From the NCBI GenBank assembly GCA_013387205.1, contig WARV01000011.1, positions 1-56,570 on the forward strand: a DNA stretch of 56,570 nucleotides. The letters are read 5' to 3'. Below, piece by piece: positions 46,421-55,400 of the stretch (position 1 is its first letter; the number at the start of each line of letters is the position of its first letter). The notes beneath the pieces are model-generated. The model had not been told where the DNA came from. It made no database searches and saw nothing but the letters and a program-made list of their open reading frames with translations. The translations under genes and the position numbers were made by a program. Source of the stretch: Patescibacteria group bacterium (lineage in GTDB: Bacteria; Patescibacteriota; Doudnabacteria; UBA920).

Positions 46421-48304
46421 CTATAACGAAAGTTTTATAAGTTCCGCTAAGCGCTCGCCTACGACTGCCGCAAGTTCGTCCAAACTGGCTTGGCGGATGT
46501 TTTTGACTGTGCCGAATTTTTCTTTCAAAAGTTTTTTAGTTTTATGGCCTATGCCCGGAATGTCGTCAAGCGCGGACCTGACCGCTTGCTTGCTGCGCAG
46601 GTTCCTGTGGTAAGTTATGCCAAAGCGGTGTGCTTCGTCCCTTAGGCGCTGCAATAACTGCAGGGCAGGGTTGTCTATTGGCAGCACAATGGGATCTTTT
46701 TTATTAGGCAAATATATTTCTTCCAGCCTTTTTGCCAAACCAATCACTGGAATTTTGAATTTGGAATTTTGAATTATGGAAGCCGCAATCCCTAATTGTC
46801 CTTTTCCGCCATCAATGACAATGAGGTCGGGTATCGGCCAGGTATTTTTGTCTTTAATGCTTGATTCTTGATTCTTAATTCTTACTACTCTGCGTTCAAG
46901 CATTTCCTTCATCATCGCAAAATCGTCAGGTGTGGATTTGGAGCGGATCTTGAACTTGCGGTATTCGGATTTTGCAGGCAAGCCGTCTTTAAACACTACC
47001 ATGCTGCCTACGGCATTGGTACCTTGGATGTTGCTGATATCGTATCCTTCAATCCTTTTTGGGACAGAAGGCAGGCTGAGCTGTTCTTTAAGCTCGGTAA
47101 GCCCGGCGTTAATCCGGTCTAAGTGCCCGGCTTGGCTTGTTAGCCAGTTTTTCAAATATTCGCTCGCATTGGTTTCGCCCATAGTCATTAGTTCCTTGGT
47201 TTTGCCTTTTTTGGGAACAGAAATATCCGCCTTTTTGGAAAACCTGGCCTTGAAAAGTTCGGTTAGAGTTTGCCTGTTGTCTATTTCGTAAGGGATGTAG
47301 ACGCGGGACGGGACGCTGCTAGTTTCCATATAATAATTTTCCAAAAAAGTTTCGAGTACTGTGCCGGTGGCACGCCCTGCATACAGCGATGTGTCGTAAA
47401 CGAAATTTTCTTTGTCGAACAGCTTGCCTTTCCTGACTTTAAATAAATTGGCGCAGGCATAGCCCTGGTCAAAATTTATTGATACCACGTCCCAGTTTAC
47501 GGCTTTGGGTAAAATGACAATTTGTTTTTCTTCCAAAAGCTCTAAAGATTTCAACTGGTCGCGGATTTTGGCCGCGGCTTCGAAATTTTTTATTTTGGAT
47601 TGCCTGGCCATCTCATTCTTTAATTCTTTGATGACGCCGGACGTGTTGCCGGATAGGAACATGGCAATTTTTTCCAGTTGTTTGTTGTATTCATCTAAAG
47701 TAATTTTGCCTACGCAAACTCCAGGGCAGCGGTGCAGATAATAATAAAAGCAGGGCCGGCCGGAAACTTCCTGAGCTGAACAGTAGGGGAAAATCCTGCG
47801 GATCATGTTTAAAGTGCTGCGGATTTTGTACGCAGCGGTAAAAGGACCGAAATAGCGCGCTTTTGGCGTCATCCTGAACGAAGTGAATGATCTTTTTTGT
47901 TGAGATTCTTCGTCGTCTGACTCCTCAGAATGACGCCGAAGATCGTCAATCTTCCTTACTATTACAATCTGAGGTATTTGCGTTGAATAATCTATTTTTA
48001 TAAACGCGTAGTTTTTGTCGTCCCGCAGCATGATGTTGTATTTGGGAAGGTACTGCTTTATAAGCGTGCTTTCCAAAAACAAGCTTTCCAGTTCGCTGCT
48101 GACTACTATATAATCCACGTCCGTGGCTTCTTCCATCAAGTAGGGGATTTGTTCGCGCTCGTCGTGGCCTTTAAAATACTGGTTGACCCTGGCTTTTAAG
48201 TTTTTCGCTTTGCCAACGTAAATTACCTCGCCGCCTTTATTGTAAAATTTGTAGACGCCAGGAGATTTTGGAATGTCCTTGATTTTGTTTTCCAAATTAT
48301 TCAT
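46421..48304 (-). CDS. uvrC: excinuclease ABC subunit C
   Basis: This 627-aa protein has an N-terminal GIY-YIG nuclease (SPGVYKFYNKGGEVIYVGKA, about 13-32), a Cys-rich insert (YCSAQEVSGRPCFYYYLHRC), UVR motif (about 215-250), a C-terminal RNase H-like nuclease (YDISNIQGTNAVGSMVVFKD; LIVIDGGKGQLGIA) and helix-hairpin-helix pair (DDIPGIGHKTKKLLKEKFG). It makes both incisions in nucleotide excision repair with UvrA/UvrB. Start ATG 48304 is the family start. A repeat-derived stretch (about 123-147, rich in Ser/Glu/Asp) interrupts the N-terminal part. uvrA lies 1 kb away on the other strand. Confidence 0.96.
   Translation of the reverse strand: MNNLENKIKDIPKSPGVYKFYNKGGEVIYVGKAKNLKARVNQYFKGHDEREQIPYLMEEATDVDYIVVSSELESLFLESTLIKQYLPKYNIMLRDDKNYAFIKIDYSTQIPQIVIVRKIDDLRRHSEESDDEESQQKRSFTSFRMTPKARYFGPFTAAYKIRSTLNMIRRIFPYCSAQEVSGRPCFYYYLHRCPGVCVGKITLDEYNKQLEKIAMFLSGNTSGVIKELKNEMARQSKIKNFEAAAKIRDQLKSLELLEEKQIVILPKAVNWDVVSINFDQGYACANLFKVRKGKLFDKENFVYDTSLYAGRATGTVLETFLENYYMETSSVPSRVYIPYEIDNRQTLTELFKARFSKKADISVPKKGKTKELMTMGETNASEYLKNWLTSQAGHLDRINAGLTELKEQLSLPSVPKRIEGYDISNIQGTNAVGSMVVFKDGLPAKSEYRKFKIRSKSTPDDFAMMKEMLERRVVRIKNQESSIKDKNTWPIPDLIVIDGGKGQLGIAASIIQNSKFKIPVIGLAKRLEEIYLPNKKDPIVLPIDNPALQLLQRLRDEAHRFGITYHRNLRSKQAVRSALDDIPGIGHKTKKLLKEKFGTVKNIRQASLDELAAVVGERLAELIKLSL
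47865..47937. repeat. in-frame palindromic element in uvrC
   Basis: 73 bp with inverted ends GGCGTCATCCTGAA/CTCAGAATGACGCC; it encodes RHSEESDDEESQQKRSFTSF and MTP in the minus frame. Same family as the ychF insertion. Confidence 0.8.
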
Positions 48305-48389
48305 AAGTGTATTATAACTATCGATATTGCTAACGTCCAATCATCTTTTCAACGGCTAAAACGATGTTTTAGCCGTTGGTATAAGTTGG

Positions 48390-48558
48390 CCAAAGATGCT
48401 CTTTGACCATGTGTCATTGCGAGTGCATCCGACCTGTCCTCCGTAGCTTTAGCGAAGGGGGAAGCAATCTTATCAATGAGTGATCGCCGTGTTGCCCTGC
48501 GGGCTCCTCGCGATGACATAATGAGATCTTAGTCAAAGAGCACCTTTGGCCAATAGCG
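48390..48558. repeat. composite GTCATTGCGAG REP-like repeat
   Basis: Outer GGCCAAAGATGCTCTTTGACC / GGTCAAAG-type ends, then GTCATTGCGAGTGCATCCGA, CGTAGCTTTAGCGAAGGGGG, AAGCAATCT and, inverted, CTCGCGATGACA; second copy of the composite at 32690. An AACGGCTAAAAC/GTTTTAGCCGTT hairpin (48352-48379) precedes it. Confidence 0.75.
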
Positions 48559-48561
48559 GCT

Positions 48562-48590
48562 TTGACATATTCATCAACAATAAGTATAAT
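48562..48590 (+). promoter_or_regulatory. consensus sigma70-type promoter
   Basis: TTGACA, 17-nt spacer, TATAAT, full consensus, before the 50-aa membrane peptide gene. Confidence 0.9.
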
Positions 48591-48611
48591 CTGTCCTAAG
48601 AAGGGGGAAGC

Positions 48612-48764
48612 ATGGTTTTCAGCGGAATCTACGATTTTTGCGCCAAGACAATGTGCGGAGCACTTTTGCTTACTGGTTCTCTGTACGTATCGGCAATGTA
48701 TTTGCTCATCGGTCTTGCGTTCGTGGCGGATTTCACCATCAAGTTTGTTTTACATATAGCCTAA
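48612..48764 (+). CDS. 50-aa small membrane protein
   Basis: The peptide starts MVFSGIYDFCAKTMCGALLL and continues as one long hydrophobic segment (about 15-47: GALLLTGSLYVSAMYLLIGL, AFVADFTIKFVL), one or two membrane helices. AAGGGGGAAGC precedes ATG. The stop TAA is part of the Shine-Dalgarno TAAGGAG of the next gene, so the two are translated together. Two Cys (10, 15) lie near the N-terminus. Not recognised. Confidence 0.72.
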   Translation: MVFSGIYDFCAKTMCGALLLTGSLYVSAMYLLIGLAFVADFTIKFVLHIA

Positions 48765-48775
48765 GGAGAAAACAG

Positions 48776-48964
48776 ATGTTCCAGGATCTGGTTGTAAAAG
48801 ATGTCAATCCGAACGACCTCAGTATGCCTGTTGTCAAATCCATGGTCAATGAGAAGTTCGGCAAAGGTGCAATTCCAAAAGGATGGGCAATGAGAAAGCC
48901 GTTAAAACCCGAAGATGGGAACGGCTCTGGCCACCTCGCAATTGTTTACAAGATAGCTTGTTAA
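48776..48964 (+). CDS. 62-aa hypothetical protein
   Basis: It follows the 50-aa membrane peptide by 11 bases with TAAGGAG before ATG. The product, MFQDLVVKDVNPNDLSMPVV onward, is soluble and basic in its second half (NEKFGKGAIPKGWAMRKPLK) and ends YKIAC with a terminal Cys. It may act together with the membrane peptide. No family recognised. A large terminator follows. Confidence 0.7.
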   Translation: MFQDLVVKDVNPNDLSMPVVKSMVNEKFGKGAIPKGWAMRKPLKPEDGNGSGHLAIVYKIAC

Positions 48965-48970
48965 ACCTTT

Positions 48971-49027
48971 GCGCCCAAGGCGCTGGCTTACACGCATTTT
49001 GCGTGCTTAGCTAGCGCCTTGATTTTA
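48971..49027 (+). terminator. terminator after the two small genes
   Basis: CAAGGCGCTGGCTTACACGC-ATTTT-GCGTGCTTAGCTAGCGCCTTG, followed by ATTTTATTT. Listed arms: AAGGCGCT/AGCGCCTT and ACACGC/GCGTG. Confidence 0.85.
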
Positions 49028-49106
49028 TTTAATCAGGTTTGCCCCTAGTCCCTTGCTTACCCTTGACATTCGTGGTAAAATTATGACTAGTTTATCTGCA
49101 AAAATA

Positions 49107-49212
49107 TAATCCGAATTGCCCGAATAATCCGCCAGCTGGCGGACCAAATGACCCGAAAAGGGAAGAAAACATTTGGGGCATTCGGATGCTAATTCGGGGT
49201 ATTAGGATTCTA
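49107..49212. repeat. CCGAAT-word hairpin with CCGCCAGCTGGCGG before uvrA
   Basis: ATAATCCGAATTGCCCGAAT, palindrome 49128-49143, then CCAAATGACCCGAAAAGGGA and GGGGCATTCGGATGCTAATT. It is an inverted version of the elements at 30052 and 30985. Confidence 0.7.
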
Positions 49213-49214
49213 CT

Positions 49215-52118
49215 ATGGGTAACGATATTATTTCTATCCGCGGGGCGCGGCAGCACAATTTAAAAAATTTGGACGTGGATTTGCCAAGGAACAAGCTCGT
49301 GGTCATGACCGGCTTGTCCGGAAGCGGCAAATCGTCTTTGGCTTTTGATACTATTTATGCCGAAGGACAGCGTCGCTATGTGGAAAGCTTGTCAGCTTAC
49401 GCCCGCCAATTCATTGGCCTTATGGACAAGCCGGATGTGGACAAGATTGAAGGCTTGTCCCCGGCGATTTCCATTGACCAAAAGAGCGCGTCGCATAACC
49501 CCAGGTCCACTGTCGGCACTGTCACGGAAATTTACGACTACATGAGGCTGCTTTGGGCACGCGTAGGTATTCCGCATTGTCCGGTTTGCGGCAAAAAAAT
49601 CGTCGGCCAAACTCCGCAAGCCATGGTTGACCAGCTCATGAATTTGCCGCAAAACACCAGGCTCATTTTGCTGGCCCCGTTCATCAAGGACCAAAAAGGG
49701 GAGCATAAAGTTATTTTTGAACAGATTAAAAAAGCCGGTTTCGCCCGCGTGCGCGTGGACAAGGTGATTATGGATTTGAACGAGGCGCAGCGCCTGAATT
49801 TGGACAAGCAAAAAAAGCACAGTATTGACGTGGTGGTCGACAGGATAACAGTCTTGCCGTCTGACAGGGGGCGTATTGCCGAAAGTTTGGAAAAAGCTTT
49901 GGATTTGGGAGACGGCCTTGCTATCGCGTTACGTGTAAATTCAGCCGATGTAGGGGCGGATCTTATCCGCCCAAATGACGGGAAGATGAGATCTTCCCCT
50001 ACAGGGAATACCGAAATTCCCCTCTCTCAAAAATTCGCATGTCCGGACGGGCACATCTCGCTAGCCGAGCTGGACCCTCGAGACTTCAGCTTTAACAGCC
50101 CGCATGGAGCTTGTCTTGATTGTAAAGGTTTGGGCACCAAGCTGACCGTGGAGCCGGATTTGGTTATTCCAAATCCCAAATTGACTTTGGCCGAAGGCGC
50201 TATCCGTCCCTGGAGCAAAACCACTTCCAGGCTGTCATGGTACGGCAGGATTTTGGAAGCCGTGGCCAAAGAATACGGGTTTTCTACCAATACTCCGATC
50301 AAGGATTTGCCAAAGAAAATTGTGGACGTTATTCTATACGGCACGGGCGACAAGAAAGTCAGGGTTTCCGGGGAATTTTCTTCCCGCGACGGGCAGTTTG
50401 AAATGAACACTGCGTTCGAGGGTGTTATCAAAAATTTGGAAAGGCGCTACAAAGAAACCGATTCCGATTACATGCGCGGCGAAATTGAAAATTACATGAG
50501 AATTCGGCAGTGTCCGACCTGTAAAGGCCAGCGCCTTAAGCCCGAAGTCTTGGCAGTGACAGTCGGCGGCAAGGGGATTGTGGAAGTGGTAAATATGACC
50601 ATTGAAAAAGCGGCTGTTTTCTTTAAGGACTTGGCGAAAAATTTGTCGCAAAAAGATTCTACTATTGCCAGGCAGGTGCTAAAGGAAATAAACGCGCGTT
50701 TGCAGTTTTTACTGAATGTCGGGCTGTCTTATTTGTCTTTGGACAGAACTGCTGACACGCTCTCTGGCGGGGAAGCGCAGCGCATCAGGCTGGCAACCCA
50801 AATCGGTTCCGGGCTGACCGGCGTGCTCTATATATTAGATGAGCCGTCCATCGGCTTGCACCAGCGCGACAACAGGAGACTGCTGGAAACCTTAAAGGAT
50901 TTGCGCGATTTGGGCAACACTGTCATTGTGGTGGAACATGATGAAGAAACTATCCGCGAAGCTGACTGGGTAGTGGATATTGGCCCAGGCGCAGGCAAGC
51001 ACGGCGGCGAACTGGTGGCTCAGGGTAAGCCGGTTGATATAGAAAAAAATTCCAAGAGCTTGACCGGGCAATATTTGGCCGGTAAGGAATTTATTTCCGT
51101 GCCTCCCAGAAGGCGCCCGGGTAACGGCAAAAAGCTGTCGATTTTCGGGGCAGAAGAATTTAACTTAAAAGGGGTGAATGTCGATATTCCTTTGGGAAAA
51201 TTTGTCTGCGTGACCGGCGTGTCCGGCAGCGGCAAATCGACTTTGCTCAATGATATTTTAGCCAAGGCCCTTTATAGGCATTTCTTTAACAGCAAAGACG
51301 AGCCGGGCAAGCATAAAAAAATTTTGGGGCTGGACCATTTGGACAAAATCATCAACATTGACCAAAGTCCCATTGGCCGCACGCCGCGCTCCAACCCGGC
51401 TACATATACCGGAGTCTTTACTCCTATCCGCGATTTATTCGCCTCAACGCGCGAAGCTGAGATGCGCGGTTACAAAGCCGGCAGGTTTTCGTTTAACGTC
51501 AAAGGCGGCCGCTGCGAAAAATGTTTCGGTGACGGCGTACTGCGCGTGGAAATGAATTTCCTGCCGGACGTCTATATCACCTGCGACGAGTGCCACGGCA
51601 AACGCTACAACCGCGAAGCTTTGGAAATCCATTACAAGGAAAAAACCATTGCCGACGTTTTGGAAATGACCGTGGACGAAGCCAAAATGTTTTTTGCCAG
51701 CATTCCGCAAATCCACAAGAAACTGCAGACTTTGAGTGAAGTCGGATTGGGTTACATGAGGCTGGGGCAGAACGCCACGACGCTGTCGGGCGGGGAAGCG
51801 CAGCGCATCAAGCTGGCTTCCGAATTATCCCGCGCCTCAACCGGGCGCACGCTTTATCTGCTCGACGAACCGACCACTGGTTTGCACTTTGCGGACATTA
51901 AGAGATTAATCACCGTGTTAAACAAGCTGGTGGAAAAAGGCAATACCATTGTTGTCATTGAGCATAACTTGGACATGATAAAAACTTCCGACTGGATTAT
52001 TGACCTTGGCCCCGAAGGCGGGGACAAAGGCGGGGAAGTGGTGGCTGTGGGGACCCCGGAAGACGTGGCTAAGGTGAAGAAAAGTTATACTGGACAATAC
52101 CTAAAGAAAATTTTGTAG
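49215..52118 (+). CDS. uvrA: excinuclease ABC subunit A
   Basis: This 967-aa protein has two ABC ATPase modules. First Walker [15 protein letters not shown] (about 33-46), zinc fingers ([22 protein letters not shown]) and signature [14 protein letters not shown]. Second Walker [14 protein letters not shown] (about 668-680), [16 protein letters not shown], signature [14 protein letters not shown], and two Walker B LDEPS/LDEPT. It scans DNA for bulky lesions and loads UvrB. It is about 20 aa longer than usual because of an in-frame palindrome (residues about 245-264). No Shine-Dalgarno before ATG. Confidence 0.97.
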   Translation: MGNDIISIRGARQHNLKNLDVDLPRNKLVVMTGLSGSGKSSLAFDTIYAEGQRRYVESLSAYARQFIGLMDKPDVDKIEGLSPAISIDQKSASHNPRSTVGTVTEIYDYMRLLWARVGIPHCPVCGKKIVGQTPQAMVDQLMNLPQNTRLILLAPFIKDQKGEHKVIFEQIKKAGFARVRVDKVIMDLNEAQRLNLDKQKKHSIDVVVDRITVLPSDRGRIAESLEKALDLGDGLAIALRVNSADVGADLIRPNDGKMRSSPTGNTEIPLSQKFACPDGHISLAELDPRDFSFNSPHGACLDCKGLGTKLTVEPDLVIPNPKLTLAEGAIRPWSKTTSRLSWYGRILEAVAKEYGFSTNTPIKDLPKKIVDVILYGTGDKKVRVSGEFSSRDGQFEMNTAFEGVIKNLERRYKETDSDYMRGEIENYMRIRQCPTCKGQRLKPEVLAVTVGGKGIVEVVNMTIEKAAVFFKDLAKNLSQKDSTIARQVLKEINARLQFLLNVGLSYLSLDRTADTLSGGEAQRIRLATQIGSGLTGVLYILDEPSIGLHQRDNRRLLETLKDLRDLGNTVIVVEHDEETIREADWVVDIGPGAGKHGGELVAQGKPVDIEKNSKSLTGQYLAGKEFISVPPRRRPGNGKKLSIFGAEEFNLKGVNVDIPLGKFVCVTGVSGSGKSTLLNDILAKALYRHFFNSKDEPGKHKKILGLDHLDKIINIDQSPIGRTPRSNPATYTGVFTPIRDLFASTREAEMRGYKAGRFSFNVKGGRCEKCFGDGVLRVEMNFLPDVYITCDECHGKRYNREALEIHYKEKTIADVLEMTVDEAKMFFASIPQIHKKLQTLSEVGLGYMRLGQNATTLSGGEAQRIKLASELSRASTGRTLYLLDEPTTGLHFADIKRLITVLNKLVEKGNTIVVIEHNLDMIKTSDWIIDLGPEGGDKGGEVVAVGTPEDVAKVKKSYTGQYLKKIL
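49949..50003. repeat. in-frame palindromic element in uvrA
   Basis: TGTAGGGG ... CCCCTACA ends with inner GGCGGAT-CTT-ATCCGCC and AAGATG-AG-ATCTT. It encodes [19 protein letters not shown]. The same element lies intergenically at 21691. Confidence 0.8.
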
Positions 52119-52202
52119 TGACAAATTTATAATATCAGGATATCTAAGGGGCGCCTTGTGCAGGTTGCCCCTTAGTTTTATTCAGTAAAATCAGGCATTT
52201 TG

Positions 52203-52228
52203 AATGGCTCAACCCCGGTTGAGCCATT
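52203..52228 (+). terminator. terminator-like hairpin after uvrA
   Basis: GAATGGCTCAACC-CCGGTTGAGCCATTC, same as at 21651. A further TAAGGGGCGCCTTGTGCAGGTTGCCCCTTAG-type stem (52147-52176: AAGGGGC/GCCCCTT) is nearer to the stop. The rest of 52229-52431 is AT-rich without a gene. Confidence 0.75.
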
Positions 52229-52431
52229 CATCATTTTTATAGTAAGAGTATTTGCAGTTTCCCGTTTTTTAATAATAGCTGTTATACCCAAAAAATATCC
52301 TAATTTTTCTTTAAGGGGCTTTTGTTTTAAGAAATAAAATCCAATTGATTTAAGCGGTTTTTCAGCTTAAGTCTTTTTGGGATACTTCAATAACAAAGAA
52401 TCAATAGAAACAGTAAAAATATAGAAAAGTC

Positions 52432-55400
52432 ATGAAAGTAAATGTCATATACCAGCAGCCGCCGGAAAAGATAAAAAAAACTCCGCTAAAAACTAAGACT
52501 TACAAAGATGCGGGTAGCCAAGAAATCGGCCTGGTAGATTATCTACCTGGGCCGGATTTGGAATTTGAAAAAAACTTGCCGCATACTGTTTTGGCTGAAC
52601 ACGAAACTGCGGCAAAAATTTTGACCAAAGGCCAAAAGGTTTTAATATTGGCCGCCGGCGTGACTTTAACTGCGGCTTTGATTGTAAATTGGCATGCCGT
52701 AGTTTTCAGCCTGCTGGCGGCGTTTACGATAATATATTTTTTCGATTTGGTTTTCAGTATGGTTTTGGTTTTCCAAAGTTTTAAGGCCGGCCAGGAAATT
52801 ACAATCTCTGAATCGGAAAAAAATACAGCGCCGATTGGCGGCTGGCCGCTTTACACCGTATTTTGTCCCTTGTACCACGAATGGCAGGTGGCGCCGCAGT
52901 TCGTTAGAGCCATGCAGGCTTTGGATTATCCTAAAGACAAATTGGAAATATTTTTATTGCTCGAAGAAGATGATGAGGAGACTGTAAATAAAATCGGCGA
53001 ATTGCAGCTGCCCGAAAACATTAAAGCCATTGTTGTTCCCCATTCTTTGCCCAAGACCAAGCCCAAAGCTTTGAATTACGGCTTGCGTTTTGCCCGCGGA
53101 GAATTTACGGTCGTTTATGACGCCGAAGACGTTCCTGATTCCGACCAACTCAAGAAGGCTGTGACGGCTTTTGCCAAATCTTCGGACAATACCATTTGCG
53201 TCCAGGCCAAACTGAATTTTTATAACCCGCGGCAAAACCTGTTGACCAAAATTTTTACCGCCGAATACAGTTTGTGGTTCGATTTAATTTTGCCCGGACT
53301 GCAGGCGCTTTTTGCGCCTATCCCTTTGGGCGGGACGTCCAACCATTTTCGGACCAGCGCCATAAAACAAATTGGGGGCTGGGACGGTTACAATGTCACC
53401 GAAGACTGCGATTTGGGGATTAGGATTTCCAAAAAAGGCTATCAGACCAGGATAATGGATTCGACCACCTGGGAAGAAGCTAATTCCCAATTCGGCAACT
53501 GGTACCGGCAGCGCAGCCGCTGGGTTAAAGGCTACATGCAGACTTACCTGGTCCATATGAGGCAATGGAAAGAATTTATTTCAAGCGGCAGGCGCCGCAA
53601 TCTTTTCTTTTTCCAGCTGACCGTGGGCGGAAAAGTTATTTCCATGTTCGTGAATCCTTTCATGTGGCTGTTCACCATCGCGTATTTTTCGTTCCGGCCG
53701 CAGGTTGGGCCGATTATCGAATCTTTTTTTCCAAGCCCTTTGCTTTACATGGGAGTGTTTTCGTTCGTTTTCGGCAACTTTTTTTATTTATACAATTACA
53801 TGATCGGGCTTGCCAAGCGGGAATTTGACGGGCTTATTAAATACGTTTTTTTCGTGCCGCTGTATTGGCTGGGCATGAGTTTAGCCGCATGGAAAGCTTT
53901 ATACGAATTGGTTATTAAACCCCATTACTGGGCTAAAACCAAACACGGTTTGCATTTACAGAAGCAGTCAAAGCCCCAAAAGATTCAAGAAGAAAAGCAA
54001 AAGCTAAATATGTGGCCGGGTTTGAAAAATGCCTGGCAGGCTGTTAAAACAAATTTGTTTGCTTTCAGCGGAAGTTTTTTGGTAGGCGCGGTTATTGCTT
54101 CGGATTTTACCAATTTTTTGTTTACTGTCATGCTAGGCAGGTTTTTGAGCTTGGAAGAATTTGGTGTGATTGTCCTGTTTAACAACTTCATGCTGTATTT
54201 GGCAATTATCACTTCCGCTTTGGCCGCTACCGTCAATCACCGGGTGGCTTTTCTTACTGCCAAAGGGACTGCTTTAGGAGGCAGTGTCTTTCGTGTCGCG
54301 ACAAAAAAGAAAGCACTGGCCGCGGCTTTGGGTTTCACTTTACTGTGGCTTTTAAGCTCCACTTTACTTGCCGCCTTTTTCAATGTACCCAATGTGTATT
54401 TGGCTTGGCTGTTTTCGCCCGTGGCGGTTTTCGGGTTTATGGCAGCCACTGACCGCGGGTTTTTGCTTGGCACATCCAGTTTTATTAAAGCAGGTACTGT
54501 GCTTTTGGCCGAATCCGTGGTGAAATTTTTAGTGTCTGGAATTTTAATCTTGCTTGGTTTGCAAATGTGGGTGGCGGCGTCTTTGCCCGTATCTTTAGGA
54601 TTCGCTTTCCTGTTGACTTGGTATTTGGCCCGCGTAGCCGAAAAGCAATCTGGCAAAGAAAACACGCTGGCCGTAAACAAACAGGATGCCAAGCGCTTTC
54701 CGCGCAGGTTTTTTACCGCAGCTGTTTTAACCGGCTTGTCTTCAACTGCGTTTTTGAGCCTGGATGTCATTTTGGCCAAACATTTTTTGGGAGTTTCCGA
54801 AGCCGGGCAGTATGCCTTGCTGTCTCTCATTGGAAAAATGGTTTTTTATTTCGGTTCGCTGCTTAGCGTGTTTATTATCACCTTTACCAGCCAGGATGAA
54901 GGGGCAAACAGGAATCCGAACCATAGATTCTATAAAATTTTAAAATGGACTTTGCTTCTTGTCGGCTTGGCCTGGGTGCCTCTGGGCCTTCTTGGTAAAT
55001 TCACCGCGCCATTGATTTTTGGCGCCAAAGCCGCAAACCTTGGCCCCCTTTTGCCGCTTTATACCGCGGGCGCCGCGCTTTATGCCATAGCTAACGCTTT
55101 TGTGGTTTATCATTTGGCCCGCAAGCACCTACTGTTCTCTTTTGTCTCTCTTTTCAGCGTGGCGCTTTTGGCCATAGGGATATTTAAATACCACGATTCT
55201 ATTGCCAGTCTCGCCCACGTGCTGTTTGCGGTTTCTTTGGTAAATTTGATTTTAATGGGCCTGCTTCATCTGCTGCAGCGCAACGGCCGGTTTATTGTCA
55301 GGAACCTGGTTGATTTGGTTGACGCGTTTTTCCCTTTAGCCCAGCCCCGTGCGGCCTTAGGAGGTAAAAGGATTTTAGTTTTCAACTGGCGCGACACCAA

